Shown here piece after piece: positions 35,133 through 46,108 of a stretch of DNA of 64,000 nt (within the stretch, counting starts at the first letter, position 1; each line of letters starts with the position of its first letter). The DNA lies in the NCBI GenBank assembly GCA_026545765.1, contig CM048840.1:86890877-86954876 (forward strand). Direction: 5' to 3'. Position numbers and translations under genes: made by a program. This stretch comes from Plantago major. Its lineage: Eukaryota > Streptophyta > Magnoliopsida > Lamiales > Plantaginaceae. The notes beneath the pieces were generated by a model, which saw only the letters and a program-made list of their open reading frames with translations, had not been told where the DNA came from and ran no database searches.

Positions 35133-35447
35133 ACAGTGGCTACTGATGGAAACTTCACCAACACTGCTCCCGAGAACAATGGTTCCAGAAATGTTCCTCA
35201 TACCGGTGCTGAGACTGTGACGCAAAGGCATTTCCATTTTGGGCAAATGCTCCCACACCCTATCCAGTTTGGTCAGTTTGATAAATCGGAAAAGTTTAAG
35301 GTAGAAAATTGTGGAAAAAAAATGATCTTTTATCTTACTATCTCCCAACTTGTCCGGTTTATCTCTGAGGACAAACATGTGGTGGCCTTCAATCTGATTT
35401 CGGATAGTTATGGTCAAGGCCATGAACTCCAAGAACTAAATCACTAA
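35133..35447 (+). mobile_element. Copia gag remnant
   Basis: The frame is similar to the N-terminal gag part of plant copia polyproteins that has a KKMxFYLTxxxLxRF box. It sits 64 bp after LTR copy C, with a spacer as in many copia leaders. The rest of the polyprotein is not present before the MITE at 35657. Broken fossil. Confidence 0.6.
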
Positions 35448-35656
35448 TACATAGACTGCAAAATCTTAATGCACAAACCTTGCAATTAAGAGTTTCGATG
35501 GATCTATCATTCCGGTAATGCTAATGCCGTAGACAAGGCAACAATGAGGGGTTAGAATTTGGCCCCAATTGATGTAATGCCAAATTTTGCTTTTGATGCA
35601 GCCTAAGTGCTTTTTTGTCTTTCCATACCCAAAAAAAATACAAAAAGCTTTCTGAT

Positions 35657-36005
35657 TGTTTGGTATAGAGTTAAAAAGGTGAGTTATGGAAAAAATTTAG
35701 TTGATGAATAGTGACTGAGTTAAAGTTGAATTATAAAAAATGATATTTGGAATAGAGTGGTAAGAATAAAGTGATACGTTTGATATTTTTTAAGGTTATT
35801 TGATTGGTTTAAATTTTGTTTAATTGGTTTATGATTGTTAGTTTGATAGAAAAAGTAAAGTGGAAGTAAGAGTAGGGTATAAAGAGAATGGTGATTGTTT
35901 AGTGGAGAAAAAATTGAGTTAAATTTTTTTACCGTAGAAGATACAAAACAAATACTCTGAAACATTTTAACATCTAAATAGTTCTTTTTAAATGAATGTC
36001 AAACA
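35657..36005 (-). mobile_element. TGTTTGG-ended MITE (copy 1)
   Basis: Ends TGTTTGGTATAGAGTTAAAA and, inverted, TGTTTGACATTCATTTAAAA enclose about 350 AT-rich bp. The same family is found at 46014-46107 (partial) and at 49624-49736 plus 53553-53610 (split by a CACTA element), in the opposite orientation. The reverse complement of 35880-35985 matches 49650-49740 nearly base for base. No clear target duplication was seen, so the superfamily is not fixed. Confidence 0.65.
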
Positions 36006-36007
36006 GG

Positions 36008-36235
36008 TTGTTTGTTTTTACAAATTAACATGACCAGAAATCTAGGAAAAGAGACGGTAGAAGGAGGGAAAGGAAAGAAAAGGATGAATAGTTCGTTTTA
36101 AATGAATACTAAATAAGCGGTTTGTTTTTACAAATTAACATGATCAAAAATCTAGGAAAAGAGCGGTTTGTTTTTACAAATTAACATGATCAAAAATCTA
36201 GGAAAAGAGACGGTAGAAGGAGGGAAAAGGCAGAA
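36008..36235. repeat. Tandem direct repeats upstream of tRNA-Leu
   Basis: The phrase GTTTGTTTTTACAAATTAAC followed by ATGA(C/T)CA(G/A)AAATCTAGGAAAAGAG occurs three times (about 36010, 36120, 36167). Two of the three are followed by ACGGTAGAAGGAGGGAAA. The array is a few hundred bp long and ends 15 bp from the tRNA gene. Confidence 0.8.
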
Positions 36236-36250
36236 AAAGAAAGGGAAGAT

Positions 36251-36333
36251 GTCAGAAGTGGGGTTTGAACCCACGCCCTCGTTGGAGGACCAGAACTTGA
36301 GTCTGGCGCCTTAGACCACTCGGCCATCCTGAC
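36251..36333 (-). tRNA. trnL-CAA: tRNA-Leu (CAA anticodon)
   Basis: The minus strand reads GTCAGGATGGCCGAGTGG... and closes with ...CTTCTGAC. The 7-bp acceptor stem pairs (GTCAGGA with TTCTGAC, one G-T pair). The D-arm, the anticodon stem CCAGA/TCTGG with loop CTCAAGT (anticodon CAA, reading UUG), a long class-II variable arm (TCCTCCAACGAGGGC region) and the T-loop GGTTCAAACCC are all visible. It is 83 nt with no intron and no encoded CCA, as expected for a plant cytosolic tRNA-Leu gene. Internal A and B boxes (TGGCCGAGTGG, GGTTCAAACCC) are intact. Confidence 0.95.
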
Positions 36334-36814
36334 TTCATGGTTTATTATCCAATTTAATATAAATTTGTGTATATTATACTTCGTATGGTAAGTTGGAAAA
36401 TAAAAAGGATTAGATATTACATAAGATACCCAACTATTTGAATTGTATCATAAAAGTTACTCAAATTTATTTTTCTTATAGACAAATACAATTAGTTTTC
36501 TATTACAAAAGATACTCCGTAATTTTTTTGCCTGAAAGATGACGTGTCCATGAAATTTATTCACATAAAATACCTGATATCTTGTTGATCATAAAAATCT
36601 AAATATCTTAAACTAAAATATTTGACCTTGGTAATATCGGTTGGCTTGGTATGGAGTTTGTCATTATGAGCATTTCAGTGTTTTACTTACATATTAAAGC
36701 TTGGTTAGGAGAACTTGTAGTTAGTATAGGCCTGAAAAAAGAGAGTGACACAAGCATTTATGCAGATGGAAAGTTCCCAGCAAATTCAGTGCAATTTTGG
36801 GAACTAGATGTAAG
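36334..36814. other. Spacer and possible coding relic interrupted by a hAT element
   Basis: 36651-36814 reads on the plus strand as FPANSVQFWELD..., and a compatible reading seems to continue after the hAT element at 37678. No known family was recognised, so it may be an old gene or retroelement relic. The rest is AT-rich. Confidence 0.3.
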
Positions 36815-37001
36815 CAGGGGGCGGAGACAGAGGCGTCGCCACCCCCAAAATTTTGAATTTTTTTTATTACTATAGGCATATTTTAGAAAATTATATGTTC
36901 CGCCGCCCTAAAATTTTTAGTTAGTACATTTATTTAGCCGGCTTTATAATTAAATAAGTTGAAAAAATTATAAAATTTGATAAATTTAATGTAAGTCCCC
37001 T

Positions 37002-37190
37002 GAGAGACGGTCTTATGAAGAGATTAAAAGAGACAGACAAATATTACATTTATATCCAAAAACATTAGAGGTTTTACGAAAAATATCGGTGACATACATA
37101 TACATACAAAATGATATAAATGTATACGTATTCATAAAACATTATATATATACTTAAGAATATCAATCTGTCTCTCACTAATACACGTCT
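37002..37190. mobile_element. GAGAGACGGT-ended MITE inside the hAT element
   Basis: Begins TGAGAGACGGTCTTATGAAG and ends near TCTCTCACTAATACACGTCT. It aligns with a second copy at 39090-39306 through phrases such as ACAAATATTACA(T/G)TTATAT and GATATAAA. AGAGACGGTCT ends are typical of small plant DNA elements; the superfamily is not fixed. Confidence 0.55.
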
Positions 37191-37296
37191 ATTCCAAGAC
37201 TTTGTGATTAAAGAGATATTTACTAATTAACTAATTTAAGAGGGCTATAAGGGCAGTTTTTATACGTTTTGAGCAAGTTCTAAGCGTGCATTTCCA

Positions 37297-37461
37297 GTCA
37301 TGAAAATTGCATAGACTAGACTGCGGAGTTTGATGGAGGATGACTTCTTGTCTAACAATTTGATAACGCATATTGAAAAAGTAATTGTCGAAGGTTTTGA
37401 CATTGATTCAATCACTGATGATTTTGAGAATATGAAGAGACGTAGAGTACGATTTTCATAG
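37297..37461 (+). pseudogene. hAT transposase C-terminal remnant
   Basis: The frame MEDDFLSNNLITHIEKVIVE followed by GFDIDSITDDFENMKRRRVRFS and a stop matches the extreme C-terminus of plant hAT transposases of the zinc-finger MYM/TTF-type group (pattern M-x-D-x-x-L-N-x-x-L-x-x-x-I-E, then F-x-x-M-K-x-R-R). Just upstream the same frame reads VMKIA, a stop, then TRLRS, the end of the dimerisation region. In an intact protein this part supports dimer formation. Here the rest of the gene is gone. Confidence 0.75.
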
Positions 37462-37685
37462 AAGTGGGTCGTTTATTCATTTTTTATCATGATGTGGTTC
37501 TTTCTTTACTTTCATTATACTTGGATATTCATATTTAAATACATATGATGAATTTAATGTAAAAAATATTGATCCGATTCGACTGACATTACCGTCATAA
37601 CCCTACTAACTAAATTACATATTGTCTTTAGTGTTATAATAATTCACATTAACTTTCAAATTCTGGCTCCGCCCCTGGATATAAG

Positions 37686-39089
37686 CAAAAGGAGTTTACA
37701 AGTAGAAGAGAACTGGAACTCTGGAAGGATTCATTGCAGAACCCGCGGCTATTTACTTCATCAAGGAAGTGGATCTCTTCAGTATCAAGCTGATCTTGAA
37801 TGTTAAATCTACTTGGAACTTGTTCAAAATTTGCTCATACATTCTAGTTTTACTTATTTTTAACTTCCTAGTTTTTGTAATTTGGTTTAAGCTGATGTTT
37901 GGTATTTAGATTTAATCTAGTTTTGTACTCGGGGTTTTACAAACCCGTAATTCCTTTAGTTTATTAATAAATGAACCTTCCCCTCTTGCTTTTGTTGTAG
38001 GATCCAAAAGGAACATCATCCACTAGTAGATGAGTACTTTTCGCTTATACTAGAGAATATTTTTATGGGTGTAGTAGTTTCACCATTAACTATTAGCCTA
38101 CTTTTGAGTGTGGACATATTAGATGATTTGGTGGCCATTTTATCCTCGGCATTGTGTTAGAGTAGAGCATGTTCTACCCTTTATCCAGAAAAGAAAAGAA
38201 AAGAAAAGAAAGAAAAGAAAAAAAAGAGAGAAAGAAAACTTTGGGGGTCAATTTATAGATTGTTGAGAGAGCCTTGTTCAGTTCCAGGATCAGAGAGTTG
38301 GATTAGTTGCACCTATTACGGACAAACGATTTTGTAGATTTGTTATTTAGGTTGTGATTTTAATGGACTTTTCCCTCACTTCAAATTTAACCAATTAAAT
38401 GTTGCGACCAAATAATAAGAGACTGTTTAAATTAGAACTAAGAGGGTATTTTAATTGAGACGGATATTTTTTTGTGTTTATCGTACAATTTTAATGGTCT
38501 TGTAAATTTTACAAGTTTAATTGAGAGATGGCTTCAAATTACTTAATTAAAAAATTTACTCTACAAAAACCTATTAACATTTTAATTTTATACTAAATAT
38601 AAATTTTCACAACTCAATTAAAATTTAATTATTATCAATCAGTTATACCTAAATTAAAATTCGATCAATTAAAATTATGTATCAAACAGTCTTAAAGTTG
38701 CCTAGTTACTCAACTAAAATAGGCAGCAAAACCAAACAGGCTAATAGATGTTGATGTAACATTTATTTTTAAAACAATTTCATTCCGTCTATAAGCTAGC
38801 TCCTCTAAATCTTAACCATACCAAATGATATTCGTCCATACCTTTTTTTTTAACTCTTCATAAGACTTCTTTTTGCACCCAAATGGAAGGAGATAGCTAG
38901 CTTGAATACATTCAACTACTAGAGTTATAGTAGATGTTTCCATTTGGATCCTCTAATATAGCTATTAGTGAGGGGTTAGTTTTATACTTTTACTGCTAAA
39001 TTAAGGAGGCAAGAAATTGAACTTCCATTTCATAAGTCTTGATTGACATGTAATTTATATTTAAATTTAAATAAACAAATAAGTTTTTG
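37686..39089. other. Intergenic DNA with a purine microsatellite and a possible MITE
   Basis: 37940-37990 has a GGGGTTTTACAAACCC hairpin. 38190-38240 is an AAAAG/AAAG microsatellite. 38419-38694 may be a MITE (left AGAGACTGTTTAAATTAG, right TATCAAACAGTCTTA, with TAA/TTA at the edges). No gene is supported. Confidence 0.4.
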
Positions 39090-39306
39090 GAGAGACGGTG
39101 TTATAAAAAAGTTAAAAAAGACGAACAAATATTACAGTTATATCAAAACACATTACAGATTTTACTAAAAACATCAGTGATATACATTACGTAAAAAATG
39201 ATATAAACTGTTCACACATAAAACATCACTGATATTGTTTAAAACATCACAGATATAGTTAAAGAACATCAATCCATATCTCAGCTCTCTCACTAATACG
39301 GTCTCT
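39090..39306. mobile_element. GAGAGACGGT-ended MITE, second copy
   Basis: Starts GAGAGACGGTGTTATAAAAA and ends CTCTCTCACTAATACGGTCTC. Same family as 37002-37190. It lies about 270 bp beyond the AGO2 stop codon. Confidence 0.55.
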
Positions 39307-39579
39307 TTCAACACTTTGTACAAATTCTTATATTCCACAATAAATGGAAAAAAAAACTAAAAACGCCAGCGGTAATAAAGAGAGTAAAACCATGTCATGT
39401 CCATAAAGCACTTGGAGAATGCAACAAATGGGCACATTCGCAAATTCCAACTTCAAAAGAAGTACTTACATCAAGATTCTCTACAAAATATATAAACCTT
39501 TAAGATGCTTAAATTACTACTTGCGTCAGGCTTCTCAAATCAAAAGGAAGTTTAACTACAGTACTAATTAAATACCAAG

Positions 39580-42500
39580 TCACACGAAGAACATCATGTT
39601 CTGCAAATCTGGGTGCAGCTTGTACAGGTTTGCATCAAATGGCACCTCATCTCCCACAGACCGCCCATCAGTTAGAGCCTCCTGGAAATAACGGCCTCGG
39701 TACGCAACAAGATCAGCATAGTACACTGGCGGCACAAGTGAGACGGGCTTTGTGCACCGGGCAAAAGTGAAGCACATATCATATATAAGTTTCTGCAGCT
39801 CGTCAGAAGTGAACAAATTCTCATCCCACAGCACATGGTAATGAGTTGGCTTGCTTGTCCCAATGCCTCCGTAATGGCTGGCAAGGTAGAAATCAAAATC
39901 GTGAGGATGAACAATCTTTGTATCCACAACAGTTCCCGGGGGTACATTGCCAGTGGCTCCTCCTTCATTCTTATTTTCAAGAAAGAGACGAGTTTGATGA
40001 CGCTTTTGAGCAACAATTATAGTGATTTTTGGCTGGTAACTATCATCACAAACAGACCTCTTCAGATCCATTAACTCTTGACCAAGCACCATTTCAAACT
40101 GACCCTCACTAACACCATCACGAAATACCACAATCTTGTTTGGCCTCACTCCCCTCTCTTTGACGTAAGTATTGACCAAATCCCTACATATACTTCCAAA
40201 GTTCAAAATTGTTTCCACGCGATGAGCTTGCGGGCTAACTCTTGCAGCATAGCGGTTTGCTTCGGGCCAGTTAACTGTGGCAACAACTGCTGCTATGGAA
40301 GGAGATGATGCATTCATAGGCCCAGGATGAGGATGATTCACATCAGCTCCTATAAACATTACGTGATCTCCAGGTTTAAAATGTGGAAGCTTTCCAGACA
40401 ATTCAAAGTTACTCCCACCTAGCTTAGCATTTATCTTCAGACAGAGATTCGCAAAGTATTGATCTTGTCCCTTGTTGGCAGCAGGAGACAAGCAGCATTG
40501 CGTGATTACACCAATCCGTGTCTCAGAGATCAACTTGAGTAACTTGTAGCCAGGATCCTTTTTAGTCATGACGCAAATTATCATTTGTAACTTACCTCGG
40601 TTATCCTGGCCTGCTGCCTCGGCAACAACACTCTTAAAGAGGTTTTCAAGCCTGGTCTCAGAATAGAGCTCGTTCATTCGAGTTTGACGGTAACAAAGAG
40701 GCTCTTCCATATGCATACCAAGGTCTCGACTCCGACTTATCAGATAAGGAATAAAACCATTTGCATCAAGCTGAAAACGATCACCCTGTGTAAAATCGAT
40801 CACAGCCCAGCGGTCAAGAGATTTTCCGTTTCTTACTGATTTACGGACAAGGTTCCACTGACATTTCTCACCATCAACTCTCACAGGACGAGAACCTCCA
40901 ATTTTCAATTCAGGTGCCCCAATAACACGGCCGGCAACTTGTGTCATGCTGAAATCTACTTCAATTGTGAAATTCTTACTAACAGCACTGCAGAAAGCAA
41001 ATGAAAACAAAATCAAGAACTTAATAGACAGAGTCCATGTTGTTGTTATCTGAATTGAGCAGCTCCTAAAATATCCTATTTACGTGTGCCCTAATCATAT
41101 GAAAGCATATTAGTCATTAGTCAAGTGGAATTCTATCCCAGTGGCTAACTACAACAAAAACCTGAACAACAACTATATGGCTCGTAAATTTGTCTCGCAT
41201 AAGGATTCACATTGCTTCTCTATACAAAACCATTATGTAGGATATTGCACAAAAGCAAGCTTTCAAAGGACTGAACTAAATAGCAAGGAGAAAAAAGAAA
41301 TACTCCAAACAATTTTCCTTCAAACTTCTGCCAATTGAAAAGTGCATCACTCTAGAAACAGATTTGATTCATATACAATCAGCATGAAATACAATCATCA
41401 ACAGAAGTTCAACAAACAAATTTGATCTGCATGCACAATGAAAATCAGCACGGAACACTATCATCTACTTTAGTTTAACATATAGGTTTGACAAAAAAGG
41501 TTCCAATCAGTTTAGAAAACGAAAAAAAAAAAAAATTATTCTATTTTTTTACTTTATATTTTTGTACTTTCTAGCAATAACCATGAATGAAAATTCACAG
41601 AATACTGCGGATATTTGCATTTTCTAAGAAAAAATTACAAAGAACAGTTGAGAAAATGTTATCATAAATAATATAATCTTCAAGTTTCAAAAGCAACAGA
41701 ATCAATAGATAATAAATAAAAATAAGGAGCATGATAACGTACCCGCAGGGTCCATCCTTGGCTCGCACCATTTCGTTGATGGTATCTTTCCTAACCTCTG
41801 GCTTGACAAGTGTTAAATTTTTTAAGAGTAAAGCTCTATTTTTGTCCAAAGCGTCCTTGTCAAACCTCTGTCCCTCAACCAAGACACAAAACTCCATTGG
41901 TACTTTGTTTGATCTATTATTTCTCCCAACTTCTAAGCAAGGAATATTCTGATGCATAATATTCTTTCCCCACTTCTCTCTAAAATATTGAACAAGACTA
42001 ATATTTTGTGGAGGATTCTTGCCTTCTGGATCATCAAGCTGGAAGTAACAATCACGGGTATCCTCCATGGAAAGGCCTGCAATAGTGTACTTTTGCTTTG
42101 TTAGGCGATGGGTAACCCTAACTTTCAATCCCTTGAGAGCAGCTTCCACTTGTTTCCTGTACCTTTTGAAGTCAGCTATTTGAAAGTAAGGTACATGCTC
42201 AACTAAGAAATCAATGATCGGCAGAGGTTTACGAAATGCCAAAGTGGAGTAGTCCAAACACAAGACTAGACCCTGTGAAGTGGACTTCAGACTTGACTGA
42301 AAGCCTCTATATGCTGCAACTCCACCTCGCAGGTCATCTTCTCTCCGGTATACAGAAGGGTAAAAACCCCGACCGACAGAAATTCTTTGCGTCGAGGGAT
42401 TCTCTTTCATTACCAAGTCCATACCCATTAATATATCACGGGGAACCTGAGAAACCTCCCCTCTTAAGTAATCTCTGAGCTTCGATAATTTCAATACATT

Positions 42501-43931
42501 GACACATTTGATTGAAAACATGTAAGAACCACCTTTAACATCTTCCCCATCATCAATATCCACCTTGAATTTCCCTGTGGGCAAATCAATAGCACTAAAA
42601 ATGTTCTTCTCACCATCATATGCAGTCATAAACTTTCCAAATTTACTTTCATCAGTGAACAACTTATCCTTGATCAAACGCAAATCAGATCTTCTAATCA
42701 ACTTTTTCACAGGCCCTTTGCTATTGGGATCCGCCACACGCTTGATGTCCACATCGTAGTGAAGTATCGTCTTCTCTGGGTCATAATGGACCGGGAAATG
42801 GTTAACTAGGAGCCTTACAGACCTGATGGCAAGTCTCCCACCTTGGTCAGGCCTCTTGATAGGCTGAAGCTGCATTGTATCTACTGGATCTCTTAGATGC
42901 AACTTCTCAGAGATAGCAGTACCAAGCTCATCTGCATAACATAACACACCAATAGCAAATAAATCCTAAATTCGTCAACTCTCAATATGAAGAATGAAAT
43001 GAGTAACATATGTTATCCACAAAACAGTTGGACGCAATTAAACAGTAGAGATCCATCATTATTATCCATGACTCAGGCAACACTTACTACATAGTTATAT
43101 ACATAAACATAATTTAGAAATTGTACGAAACCTATCGAATGCAATAAACAACACATATGCTAACCAAGTGATGTATGCTTAAGCACCTAATAAACTACAT
43201 ACCATAACTCTAAGGCAGTACTTACTACAGTAAAACGAATACAACTATGACATTGAACAAAAACTATCAAATTCAATAAATTATATGTATACTACGAACA
43301 ACGAAGTTTACTTAAGCAAGCAGGCATAAATAATACTGAATTCATATATTAACTGAATGAACTAGTTTATACCAGCAGGAGTAATCGGAGGAGACGAAGA
43401 TGAAGAAGCCCCCCATTGCTTTGTAGCAACCGCAGTTGGCTGAGATGGCTGTTGTGGTGGTGGCTGACCTTGTGGTCGTGGCTGGTGACCACCACGACTA
43501 GTAGCACCCCACCCTCTACCACCAGATTGGGAAGGAAAATTGACTCCTCCACCTTGATTAGCCTGATTTCCCCAACCTCTACCACCTGACTGAGACTGAC
43601 CACGTCCACCACCACGATTCTGCTGATAACCACCACGATTCTGGTCATGACCACCAGGATTTTGCTGATAACCACCACCAGCACCACCTTGATACGGCGG
43701 CTCATTCTGGTAACCTCTACCAGCGGTCTGATTGGACTGGCCACCGCGAACAGCACTGCTTCCTCTTCCTTGATTGGATTGATTGTGATAACCACGACCG
43801 GCAGTGGGTTCATCCGGTTGAGATTGGTGGTAGTTACCCCGACCACCACCACCACGATTTCCGCCGCCGCCGCCGCGTGATCCGCGGCCACGGCCGCGAT
43901 TTCCACCGCCATCGGGTCTGTTGTAATCCAT
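39580..43931 (-). CDS. AGO2: Argonaute protein, AGO2/AGO3 clade
   Basis: Coding exons 43931-43373, 42931-41743 and 40987-39580 join in frame with GT-AG borders (3156 nt, 1051 residues), the three-exon layout of Arabidopsis AGO2. Residues 1-180 are Gly/Arg/Gln-rich (RGG boxes; Trp at 120, 141 and 173). The N domain is about 217-350, PAZ about 421-539, and PIWI about 716-1013. The catalytic residues Asp798 (GADVNHP), Asp873 (FRDGVS) and Asp1008 (YYADLVAYRGR) form a D-D-D set. A third Asp instead of His and the C-terminus NMMFFV mark the AGO2/AGO3 clade; AGO1 types have His in YYAHL. The protein loads small RNAs, in Arabidopsis mainly those with 5' A, and slices matching RNA in antiviral and antibacterial defence and DNA repair. 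The start at 43931 is the first Met of the long Gly-rich frame. No in-frame stops were seen. Duplication between AGO2 and AGO3 cannot be judged from one copy, so the symbol means the clade. Confidence 0.95.
43373..43931 (-). other. AGO2 exon 1: Gly/Arg-rich repeat region
   Basis: Low-complexity coding repeats (GGxGGYQQN, GRGYxNQ, QSGGRGWG) make alternative long frames on both strands, which are artefacts. The repeat length is likely to vary between alleles. Intron 1 (43372-42932, 441 bp) and intron 2 (41742-40988, 755 bp) contain nothing further that I recognise. Confidence 0.8.
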
Positions 43932-44109
43932 TGACTGAAGTAGAATCTAATTGACTATAAATATACTATATAAATAGGGTTTTACTCTTTCACAGAGACT
44001 ACACTCTTACTTGTTTCTGTTTATATATTGTTTCTGTTTATATAGACGACACCAAACCAAACCAATCAGACGAAGAAAACTCATGGAAATTTACAGCAAA
44101 AGTCATGTA

Positions 44110-44346
44110 CTCCCTGTTCCGGTTTTAATTAATCACGGGCCGGACACAAGTTTTAAGAAAAAATTAAATAAAGTAGAAAAGGTGATAATAAAGTATGAAA
44201 TATATTAAATAAAATAGGAGAAATAGATAATAAAGAATGAGATATATTGAATAAAGTAGGAAATAGATTTTACATTAAAGAAATGGATAATTGAATTTGA
44301 AACGGATCAAAACGGAATACGGGTAAATGAAATTGAGACGAAGAAG
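44110..44346. mobile_element. Stowaway-type MITE upstream of AGO2
   Basis: Left end CTCCCTGTTCCGGTTT and right end GAAATTGAGACGAAGAAG lie between TA dinucleotides (44108-44109 and 44347-44348). The ends are diverged from the CTCCCTCCGTCCC consensus. Its near edge is about 180 bp from the AGO2 start codon, so it lies in or next to the promoter. Confidence 0.6.
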
Positions 44347-44389
44347 TATATACATACACACATATACATACTACGTGGTCTAGCCATCT

Positions 44390-44735
44390 TACTTAGATGC
44401 TAAGCAAAATAATTTTACCACTTTTATAAATAAAAAAATACTCAATTTATTATATGATTCGTAAAGATTGATACATAATTCAAATGTTTTCATGAGTTTT
44501 CATAACATGAATTATTTGTAATTTGTCTTAAGAGGGAGAGCGTAAACTGAAATAATTACTTTACTTGGATGAAAAAAAAGGTAAAGCAGTTGGAACCTGA
44601 AGGAAGATTGGGCAAAAACAGTTTGGTGGATGATTGAGAAAACATGCCTCTTAATTCGGAGATTAAGATCACAACCTTCCCACCATAATTATTAACCAAA
44701 AAACAAAAGAATTATTTAGAAAAATAGTATAGGAG
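44390..44735 (+). repeat. Segmental duplication unit, oldest partial copy
   Basis: Matches the first ~350 bp of the units at 44802 and 48280 (TTATATGATTCGTAAA, CATGAGTTTTCATAAC, CAGTTGGAAC, CACAACCTTCCCACCATAAT). It is more diverged than those two are from each other. Confidence 0.75.
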
Positions 44736-44801
44736 TAACCTTATCGATATAAAGGTTCGGTCTCAATCGGTTAATAGTCGTACCATTACAAATTGAATGA
44801 T

Positions 44802-46108
44802 TTTGTAGACACTAAAATAACCATTTTACTTGTACGTTAAGCAAATTAATTTTACCACCTTTTCAGATTAAACTTAGATTTATAAAAAGTTACTTAATGT
44901 TATTATATGATTCGTAAAAGATTGATACATAATTCAAATGTTTTCATGAGTTTTCATAACTTGAATTATTTAAATTATGAGGGAGTAAACTGAAATAATA
45001 TTTGTAATTCTTTTACTTGGATGAGAAAAAAGTTATTGCAGTTGGAACGTGAAGGTAGAGTGGACAAAAGCAGTTGGTGGATGATTGAGTAAACATGCCT
45101 ATTAATGGTGTGCCTTTGTAAATAGTTTTACGGGTGATTTTTTTGTCTGCTTTTGAGTTGCTTCTCTACTTATGACGATCACCTGCTTTTTTTCCAGCGA
45201 AGTTGCAGCATAATTTGTAATATAAAACACTAAAAATTATTTTTATACTTTAAAAGTAATAAACACTTTTTTAATAATTTACAAACACACACACTGAGTT
45301 GTTTTTCTACCTCTAGCGATTACTACTTTTTTTATAGAAAGATTTTAGAGTACATGCCATCGAAGATGGTCAAAGAAATAAGGGAAAAGAACGAAAGGAA
45401 AGAAATAAGTAGGACCTCATTCTTGATCCAAGATTCTTTATGTCTCTAATCTATAGAGAAAAGGTTGTTCTTTATGTCTCTAATCTATAGAGAAAAGGTT
45501 ATTTATGCGATTGCTTACCCATAAAGAAAATTGAGCGAAGATTCTAGAAACAGGGATAATGAAGAAAGACTTGCAATAGTCCGTCTATTGACTCCAACAG
45601 AAAACAAATTAATTAATAATTGTTGTTATATTGGTGTGGATATCTTTTCCTTTTTTCAATTCTGATAATTCTTTCAACAGATCCTCTTGATGTTCTGAGT
45701 CGAGCGGAGTCGAATCAAGTATCTCAACATTTGAGTCTAGCTCGAATTGTAGTCAAGCCCGATATCAACTCGACTTGTTAATGAAATATGCTAATTTTTC
45801 GAACTTAAGTCGCAATAATCAATCTTTAACTCGACTCATTTGATTGAGTTTTGGTGGCTCAAGCTTGTTGTGAAAAATACATTGGGTAGGGGTGAGCACG
45901 GATACAGACTCGACACGGACTGTACACGAATGTTACGATTCAAGTTTGGGCTTAGGCCTGGATTTCTAAAACACATGCCAAACGAAGAGCTTGATACGAG
46001 GAATGATATTTACGGCCTGGTTGGCATACAACTAAAACAGAATATGCATTCGTTAAAATGTTTCAGGGCATTTGTTTTAAATCTTCTACAATAAAAAATT
46101 TACTAAGT
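44802..46108 (+). repeat. Segmental duplication, copy 1 (~1.3 kb)
   Basis: Nearly identical to 48280-49707 over most of its length, including the clusters GATCCAAGATTCTTTATG, TAGTCCGTCTATTGACTCC and a frame starting at 45840 (IEFWWLKLVVKNTLGR) that is repeated at 49445. Those two frames are copied noncoding DNA rather than genes: the inner part is a GAGTCGA-rich hAT-like cluster (45695-45830). The right edge falls inside a TGTTTGG-ended MITE. Confidence 0.85.

Larger units (their letters stand above)
36815..37677 (+). mobile_element. Non-autonomous hAT transposon
   Basis: Starts CAGGGGGCGGAGACAGAG and ends TCTGGCTCCGCCCCTG. It is flanked by 8-bp repeats GATGTAAG (36807-36814) and GATATAAG (37678-37685) with one mismatch. 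CAGGGGCGGAGCCAG ends with an 8-bp duplication define plant hAT elements. The 863-bp body keeps the tail of a transposase gene (37333-37461) and carries a smaller MITE at 37002-37190, so it is an internally deleted copy with a later insertion. Confidence 0.88.

Noticed and set aside
39360-39579. A miR403 target site after the AGO2 stop codon, as known in Arabidopsis
   Set aside because: I compared the remembered miR403 sequence with this stretch by eye and found no convincing match. The 3' UTR length is unknown, so absence is not proven.
39835-40308. Plus-strand open frames across the AGO2 gene
   Set aside because: They are antisense shadows of the conserved PIWI exon, which reads perfectly on the minus strand.
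45840-46094. An 84-codon frame repeated at 49445-49699, looking like a conserved gene
   Set aside because: Similarity is explained by the segmental duplication. The two copies differ without a bias towards synonymous sites, and the frame runs through a hAT-like word cluster and into a MITE.
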